Shown: positions 1 to 3,260 of the stretch, piece by piece
Numbering within the stretch: position 1 is the first letter of the stretch
How the letters are laid out: each line of letters opens with the position of its first letter
Assembly (NCBI GenBank): GCA_964413845.1
Contig: CAYPTJ010000054.1
Span: 1 to 5,903, forward strand
Direction: 5' to 3'
Origin: CAYPTJ01 sp964413845
GTDB lineage: Bacteria; Patescibacteriota; WWE3; 9FT-COMBO-53-11
DNA: 5,903 bases
Program-made: the position numbers and the translations under genes
The notes under the pieces: model-generated
The model's input: only the letters and a program-made list of their open reading frames with translations
The model's database searches: none
What the model was told of the DNA's origin: nothing

Positions 1-347
1 AAAAGTCTTACCCCGCAGTTGATATCAAACCCAACCGATCCTGGGGAGATTACTCCACCTTGTTTGGGGTCGGTAGCAAAAACCCCGCCGATCGGACAGC
101 CGTAGCCCCAGTGGGCATCGGGCATTGCTAAAGCGTAGCCGACAAGCCCTGGAAGCTGGGCAACGTTGGTTAACTGATCAATCACCCCCTCATCCATCTC
201 CCTAAGGAGTTTTTCTGAAGCGAAGATCCTTGCCGGAACTTTCATCCCTGACTTGTAGGAAGTAGAAATCTCCCAGATATAAGGCGAGCTTGTTTTCTCG
301 CAAGCTCGAAAATAGTTAGAGATTTTGGTTAGCGGTTTGTGCTCCAC
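1..347 (-). CDS. rtcB: RtcB family RNA ligase, N-terminal part (cut by the left edge)
   Basis: RtcB joins RNA 2',3'-cyclic-phosphate or 3'-phosphate ends to 5'-OH ends using GTP and Mn2+, in tRNA splicing or RNA repair. About 115 N-terminal residues are present. Visible family blocks are WEI followed by GMKVPARIFASEKLL (from about residue 34), LPGLVGYALAMPDAHWGYG (about 65-83) and GFDINCGVRL at the cut edge, where Asp108 and Cys111 match the metal-binding Asp and Cys of RtcB. The usual GGVGYDINCG reads GSVGFDINCG. The frame is open from 395. I chose GTG at 347 because the block upstream of Met35 (PLTKIS, then WEI) resembles archaeal RtcB N-termini, so the ATG at 245 is probably internal. TTG at 381-383 is an alternative start. 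No Shine-Dalgarno is visible. Residues 14-22 look like a small insertion and coincide with a palindrome. Identity is near certain; the start is uncertain. Confidence 0.93.
   Translation of the reverse strand, partial: MEHKPLTKISNYFRACEKTSSPYIWEISTSYKSGMKVPARIFASEKLLREMDEGVIDQLTNVAQLPGLVGYALAMPDAHWGYGCPIGGVFATDPKQGGVISPGSVGFDINCGVRL
285..308. repeat. 8-bp palindrome inside rtcB
   Basis: CGAGCTTG at 285-292 and CAAGCTCG at 301-308 enclose an 8-nt loop. It encodes about RACEKTSS of RtcB, between the PLTKIS and WEI blocks, where archaeal homologues as I recall them have no such residues. It may therefore be an inserted palindromic element that keeps the reading frame. Confidence 0.55.
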
Positions 348-372
348 GTGCTCATTTTTGCACTGTGGAGCA
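340..372 (-). other. Stem-loop spanning the candidate rtcB GTG start
   Basis: On the rtcB strand, TGCTCCAC, one unpaired A, and GTGC pair with GCAC and GTGGAGCA across the 8-nt loop AAAAATGA. This makes a 12-bp stem with one bulge. The candidate GTG start (347-345) lies in the 3' arm, so folding would hide it. No U-run follows on either strand, so it is not an intrinsic terminator. Confidence 0.65.
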
Positions 373-392
373 GAAGAAAACAAGCTCCGCTT

Positions 393-401
393 ATTTTAGC
401 A
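393..401 (-). promoter_or_regulatory. Extended -10 promoter for rtcB
   Basis: The minus strand reads TGCTAAAAT (TG at 401-400, -10 box at 398-393). No good -35 lies 16-18 bp upstream, which is tolerable for extended -10 promoters. The predicted RNA start near 386 gives a leader of about 39 nt to GTG 347, or almost none to TTG 383. The box overlaps the in-frame stop codon that bounds the open frame. Confidence 0.5.
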
Positions 402-405
402 ACTC

Positions 406-435
406 TTGCTTTAAAGATGCGGGATGTCCTATAAT
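406..435 (+). promoter_or_regulatory. Sigma70-type promoter for the HTH-like gene
   Basis: A consensus -10 TATAAT at 430-435 lies 18 bp after a weak -35 TTGCTT at 406-411. The RNA start is expected near 442, giving a leader of about 25 nt that carries the ribosome binding site. It is divergent from the rtcB promoter, with the two -10 elements about 28 bp apart. Confidence 0.75.
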
Positions 436-453
436 ACAAGCAGAACAATAAAG

Positions 454-460
454 AAGGAGG
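454..460 (+). promoter_or_regulatory. Shine-Dalgarno of the HTH-like gene
   Basis: AAGGAGG sits 6 nt before the ATG at 467 and fixes this start. It is noteworthy because metK, archease, the rhomboid gene and secA in the same window have no comparable site. Confidence 0.9.
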
Positions 461-466
461 AAGACG

Positions 467-799
467 ATGAGCCTTTTTGTTTCTGGCGATAAGGAATTCA
501 TACGGCAAAACTTTGCCCAAGTAGTCCAAAGGCGTCTTTCCGAGTTAGGGATGTCTCTGGTGGATCTTTCCAAGAAAACAGATCTGGCAGAAGCAGCGCT
601 GAGGGGGGAAGTGGAAATTACCCTACCAGAGCTCCAGTGCGTTGTTGATGTCTTGTGGCCAGGTAAGGAATCATCGGAGGTTGATGAGCTTTGGCCATCC
701 GACTCAACCGGACGTATCGGTACGGGCCGGCTGATTGTAGCAGCTGCCGAACTTGGTGTTTCCCTTCCTCAGATGCTAAGAGGTGATACGCCGGTCTAA
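467..799 (+). CDS. Small XRE-like helix-turn-helix protein, function unknown
   Basis: This is a soluble 110-residue protein with no signal peptide or membrane segment. Residues about 15-64 resemble an XRE/Cro helix-turn-helix domain: a first helix around FAQVVQRRLSELG, then the turn region MSLVDLSKKTDL, then RGEVEITLPELQCVVDVL, which matches the usual 'GE..PTLE.L..IA..L' tail. A second piece, GRLIVAAAELGVSLPQMLRG (about 87-106), resembles the final helix of such domains, so there may be a partial duplicate. The start is set by a perfect Shine-Dalgarno. The gene is a monocistronic unit with its own promoter and terminator. It is divergent from rtcB, so a regulator of rtcB or of itself is conceivable, but no operator was identified. 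The recognition helix is not a strong match; it could be a nucleic-acid-binding protein of another kind. Confidence 0.82.
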   Translation: MSLFVSGDKEFIRQNFAQVVQRRLSELGMSLVDLSKKTDLAEAALRGEVEITLPELQCVVDVLWPGKESSEVDELWPSDSTGRIGTGRLIVAAAELGVSLPQMLRGDTPV

Positions 800-805
800 C
801 TTTTT

Positions 806-837
806 GCTCCTGGTCTTTCCTACCAGGAGCTTTTTTT
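806..837 (+). terminator. Intrinsic terminator after the HTH-like gene
   Basis: A perfect 9-bp stem, GCTCCTGGT (806-814) with ACCAGGAGC (822-830), has a 7-nt loop and is followed by seven T residues (831-837). It begins 6 bp after the stop codon. Its T-run abuts the metK promoter. Confidence 0.95.
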
Positions 838-845
838 GTTATATT
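837..845 (+). promoter_or_regulatory. Extended -10 promoter for metK, abutting the terminator tail
   Basis: TGTTATATT (TG at 837-838, -10 box at 840-845) overlaps the last T of the terminator. The expected RNA start, about 7 nt past the box, falls at the GTG start codon at 853, so the mRNA would be leaderless. The -35 region (around 817-822, TTCCTA) lies in the terminator hairpin and is poor. Confidence 0.55.
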
Positions 846-852
846 CTTCCTC

Positions 853-2049
853 GTGAAGAACTTTTTTACCTCGGAATCAGTTACCGAAGGACACCCCGAT
901 AAGCTTTGTGATCAAGTTGCTGATGCTATTTTAGATGAAATTATAAGAGGAGACCCCAAGGCGCGGGTGGCAGTTGAGGCACTTGTGACCAATGGGGTGA
1001 TGTTCATCGCCGGGGAGATTACCACCAACTGTTACATTGAAATCCCCGCTATCGCGCGGCGGGTGATTAAAGAGGTCGGTTACACCAAAGCCGAATACGG
1101 CTTCCACTATGATACGGCCGGGATTATCATGGCAATCCAAGCCCAATCATCGGATATCGCCCGAGGAGTTGATCGTTATAAGGAAACTGTGGGAGGAAAG
1201 ATTGTGAGAGAGCGGCTTTCCGAGCTGGGAGCCGGTGATCAGGGTTTGATGATCGGTTACGCCTGTACAGAGACCCCCGAGCTGATGCCTCTTCCGATCG
1301 TTCTTGCCCATCGTCTCTGTCAGCGTTTGGCTGAGGTAAGGAAAAAGGGAATCGTGAAAGGCCTTCGCCCCGATGGGAAGTCGCAGGTGACAGTTGAATA
1401 CAACGGTGGGAAGCCGAAACGGGTGGACACGATCGTCTTAGCCGCTCAACATGATCCAGATGTGGGACTTCCTCAGTTGAAAAAACAGTTGATCGAGAAT
1501 GTCGTTCGGGTAGTGATTCCCAAAGGCCTTCTCGACCAAGGAACAAAATACCATATTAACGCCACTGGGCGATTTGTGACTGGAGGACCGAGGGCGGATA
1601 CCGGTCTTACTGGGAGAAAGAATGTGGTTGATACCTACGGTGGCTACGCCCATCATGGTGGGGGATCACTTTCGGGTAAGGATCCGACAAAGGTGGATTG
1701 CTCTGGCCAATATATGGCCCGATATGCTGCTAAGAATGTGGTTGCCGCCAAGTTGGCGGAGAGGTGTGAGCTTCAGGTATCTTATGTCATTGGGGTTCCT
1801 GAGCCACTGGCGGTGAGTGTCAATACCTTTGGGACAGGGAAGGTGAGCGATGAACTTTTGACAGAAGTAGTGAGGAAGGTCTTCGATTTTCGGCCAGGAA
1901 TGATTATCAAAAATCTTAAGCTTCGCCAGCCGATTTATCGCCAAGTAGCCTGTTATGGGCATTTCGGCCGTCCAGAGTTGGACCTGCCTTGGGAGAGAAT
2001 AGATAAAATTGAGCGTCTCCACGAGGTTGTCAGCAAGCTGACAAGTTAA
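853..2049 (+). CDS. metK: S-adenosylmethionine synthetase (methionine adenosyltransferase)
   Basis: MetK makes SAM from methionine and ATP, releasing phosphate and pyrophosphate; the active form is a cytosolic oligomer. The 398 residues are full length (E. coli: 384). Visible motifs are SESVTEGHPDK (7-17, His14 and Asp16), GAGDQGLMIGYA (126-137, signature 1), GLTGRK (251-256) and GGGSLSGKDPTKVD (269-282, signature 2) with Lys276 and Lys280. GTG at 853 is required because KNFFTSESVTEGHPDK is the true family N-terminus, and no Shine-Dalgarno precedes it. Departures from the bacterial consensus as I recall it are GGPRADTG for GGPxGDxG, GSLSG for GAFSG, and VDCS for VDRS. The catalytic lysines remain, so I expect activity. 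The stop codon overlaps that of the convergent rhomboid gene. Confidence 0.98.
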   Translation: MKNFFTSESVTEGHPDKLCDQVADAILDEIIRGDPKARVAVEALVTNGVMFIAGEITTNCYIEIPAIARRVIKEVGYTKAEYGFHYDTAGIIMAIQAQSSDIARGVDRYKETVGGKIVRERLSELGAGDQGLMIGYACTETPELMPLPIVLAHRLCQRLAEVRKKGIVKGLRPDGKSQVTVEYNGGKPKRVDTIVLAAQHDPDVGLPQLKKQLIENVVRVVIPKGLLDQGTKYHINATGRFVTGGPRADTGLTGRKNVVDTYGGYAHHGGGSLSGKDPTKVDCSGQYMARYAAKNVVAAKLAERCELQVSYVIGVPEPLAVSVNTFGTGKVSDELLTEVVRKVFDFRPGMIIKNLKLRQPIYRQVACYGHFGRPELDLPWERIDKIERLHEVVSKLTS

Positions 2050-2702
2050 CCTCTTAAATCTCCAAGAGAAACTTCCGGTATTCTTTGAGGGAAGAGCCGT
2101 TTGAAAAGGTAAGCGTAAAGATAACCGAAGATAAAACCACCGGCGTGGGCACCAAAGGCGATTCCACTCCCAACACCGCCAACAAGGCTTAAAGTGCTAA
2201 AAAGAAGTTGCATCAAAAACCAAAGGGCAAGGAGGCTAAAAGCGGAAAGCTCCATCACCCCAGCATATCGGGCGTAAGCTCTCACTCTCACTTTGGGGAA
2301 AAAGACAAGATAAGCCCCCAAAACCCCCGAGATTGCTCCTGAAGCACCAATTGCAGGGATGGTTGAATTCAAATTGGTGAGGAAGTGAGCTCCAGTTGCA
2401 AACACTCCAGAGAGAAGGTAGAAGAAAAGGTAGTGGAACCGGCCGAAAACTCCTTCAACATTATCTCCAAAAAGCCAGAGGTACCACATATTTCCAAAAA
2501 GATGATCAAACCCTCCGTGAAGAAACATCGCGGTAAAGACAGTGGTAACGCTTGCGGCGGTGGGGATAAAGCCAAAGTTTGTGATGAAAGACTCAAAGTT
2601 TCGGAGTGAGAAAAAGAAGACAAGGATGTTGATGGCAATTAAGGCAACGGTAACAAGGGGGCGGGAGAGCCGTGGATTGATGTCAGAGAGAGGGAAAAAC
2701 AT
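2046..2702 (-). CDS. Rhomboid family intramembrane serine protease
   Basis: Rhomboids cleave transmembrane segments of substrate proteins with a Ser-His dyad inside the membrane; the substrate here is unknown. The 218 residues show the MFFPLSDINPR start, typical of one bacterial rhomboid subfamily, then about six hydrophobic segments (roughly 15-33, 52-76, 90-108, 118-136, 150-172, 178-200). Catalytic Ser121 lies in GASGAISG (119-126) and His186 in GAHAGG (184-189). The oxyanion residues are in HGGFDHLFGN (62-71, His67 and Asn71). No extra cytosolic or zinc domain is present. It begins 47 bp after archease on the same strand and has no Shine-Dalgarno, so it is probably read from the archease transcript. 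Its stop codon overlaps metK's, leaving no room for an intergenic terminator. Confidence 0.96.
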   Translation of the reverse strand: MFFPLSDINPRLSRPLVTVALIAINILVFFFSLRNFESFITNFGFIPTAASVTTVFTAMFLHGGFDHLFGNMWYLWLFGDNVEGVFGRFHYLFFYLLSGVFATGAHFLTNLNSTIPAIGASGAISGVLGAYLVFFPKVRVRAYARYAGVMELSAFSLLALWFLMQLLFSTLSLVGGVGSGIAFGAHAGGFIFGYLYAYLFKRLFPQRIPEVSLGDLRG

Positions 2703-2712
2703 TTAGATATAC

Positions 2713-2756
2713 GATCTTTGCTTCGCTCAGATCCGCATTTTCACTTCGCTCAAATG
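2713..2756 (-). repeat. Twin hairpins with a shared loop between archease and the rhomboid gene
   Basis: On the coding strand two 21-nt hairpins stand 2 nt apart. The first pairs CATTT with AAATG (2752-2756 with 2736-2740) around loop GAGCGAAGTGA. The second pairs GATCT with AGATC (2729-2733 with 2713-2717) around loop GAGCGAAGCAA. Both have 5-bp stems and 11-nt loops; the loops agree at 9 of 11 positions while the stems differ. The first spans the archease stop codon; the second ends 10 nt before the rhomboid start codon. They may be RNA structures or a dispersed repeat. Confidence 0.6.
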
Positions 2757-3217
2757 TCAAGAACAACCGTCGCTTTATAGCCTTCCTTTGTCTTCTGGAT
2801 TCCAAACTGATGTTTGGTGACTGCTTTTACATCGGTTCGCAGTTCGTGACGATTAGGATCCAACTTCTCCCCAGCGATTACTCCCTTAAGTCTCCATTTG
2901 ATATCTTTGGACGCGATCTCACGATCGCTAGCAAAGCCGCCTTCGCTTGCTTGTATTTCTATATCGAATTTGTTGAATACAAGCTGCTCGGCGTCTTTGT
3001 AGTAGATTAACTCATCAAGAAAATCAAAAAGAAGCTTATCTAAAGTTTCATTCTCCAGATTTACTGCTCGCTGTTCGCTGTTGGCTAATTGCTTTGTATT
3101 GACCTGTGTTTCTTCCAGAGCCTCGGCCGCGCTGATGAACAACTCTTCGGGGGTTTTTCCCGTTGCCTCAAAAGCGACATCAGCAGTAGCGATTTCTTCT
3201 AGAAACCGGTAGGACAT
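2750..3217 (-). CDS. Archease (RtcB RNA ligase activator)
   Basis: Archease stimulates guanylylation of RtcB and allows multiple turnover, widening its nucleotide use. The 155 residues match the family's usual size of about 140-160. The N-terminus MSYRFLEEIATADVAFEATG corresponds to the family pattern with the conserved Asp (Asp13). The C-terminal part has RHELRTDVKAVTKHQF (123-138), and the protein ends in VVLDI, where Asp154 and the terminal Ile155 match the known metal site (one Asp near residue 12 plus the C-terminal Asp-Ile pair). I chose ATG at 3217 over TTG at 3220 because of the family N-terminus and the promoter spacing. No convincing Shine-Dalgarno is seen. It is divergent from secA and leads a likely two-gene unit with the rhomboid gene. 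Its partner rtcB is also in this window. Confidence 0.95.
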   Translation of the reverse strand: MSYRFLEEIATADVAFEATGKTPEELFISAAEALEETQVNTKQLANSEQRAVNLENETLDKLLFDFLDELIYYKDAEQLVFNKFDIEIQASEGGFASDREIASKDIKWRLKGVIAGEKLDPNRHELRTDVKAVTKHQFGIQKTKEGYKATVVLDI

Positions 3218-3224
3218 CAAACTA

Positions 3225-3233
3225 ATGATACCA
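3225..3233 (-). promoter_or_regulatory. Extended -10 promoter for archease
   Basis: The minus strand reads TGGTATCAT (TG at 3233-3232, -10 box at 3230-3225). Seven nucleotides separate the box from the ATG at 3217, so the RNA is predicted to start at or beside the start codon. The -35 position (TAATAA) is weak. Confidence 0.5.
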
Positions 3234-3242
3234 CCCTATCAG

Positions 3243-3251
3243 TGTTATTAT
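3243..3251 (+). promoter_or_regulatory. Extended -10 promoter for secA
   Basis: TGTTATTAT (TG at 3243-3244, -10 box at 3246-3251) lies 9 nt before the ATG at 3261. The RNA start would fall about 3 nt upstream of, or on, the start codon. It stands back to back with the archease promoter, only 9 bp away, so polymerase could hardly occupy both at once. Confidence 0.5.
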
Positions 3252-3260
3252 TAACAAAGA

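Larger units (their letters stand above)
281..392. repeat. Nested inverted repeats around the rtcB start
   Basis: A 13-bp perfect inverted repeat (GAGCTTGTTTTCT at 286-298, complement at 375-387) extends to 16 of 18 matches over 281-298/375-392. Between its arms lies a separate 12-bp hairpin (340-372). The left arm can also fold on itself (285-308). In rtcB mRNA the outer pairing and the 285-308 hairpin are mutually exclusive. The function is unknown; it could be leader structure or a dispersed palindromic repeat. Confidence 0.7.

Noticed and set aside
243..245. ATG as the rtcB start
   Set aside because: The frame continues upstream and encodes WEI plus a plausible N-terminus typical of RtcB. 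The Met aligns with the internal Met of the MRVPARI block.
340..372. Hairpin as a terminator
   Set aside because: No T-run follows the stem on either strand.
329..529. 66-codon minus-strand frame across the rtcB-HTH intergenic region
   Set aside because: It runs antisense through the HTH gene start and out of frame through rtcB. Its peptide has no recognisable family and no ribosome binding site was seen.
1127..1546. 139-codon open frame on the minus strand
   Set aside because: It lies fully inside metK in antisense and has no recognisable family features.
2385..2609. 74-codon open frame on the plus strand
   Set aside because: It is antisense to the rhomboid gene, whose protein has all the family motifs. 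The open frame is lysine-rich with no recognisable feature.
2755..2760. Perfect TTGACA on the minus strand as a rhomboid gene -35 box
   Set aside because: It is coding sequence for the archease C-terminus, and the position 17 bp downstream (TGCGGA) is not a -10 box.
3218..3220. TTG as the archease start, one codon before the ATG
   Set aside because: ATG at 3217 matches the family N-terminus and lies at the predicted RNA start.
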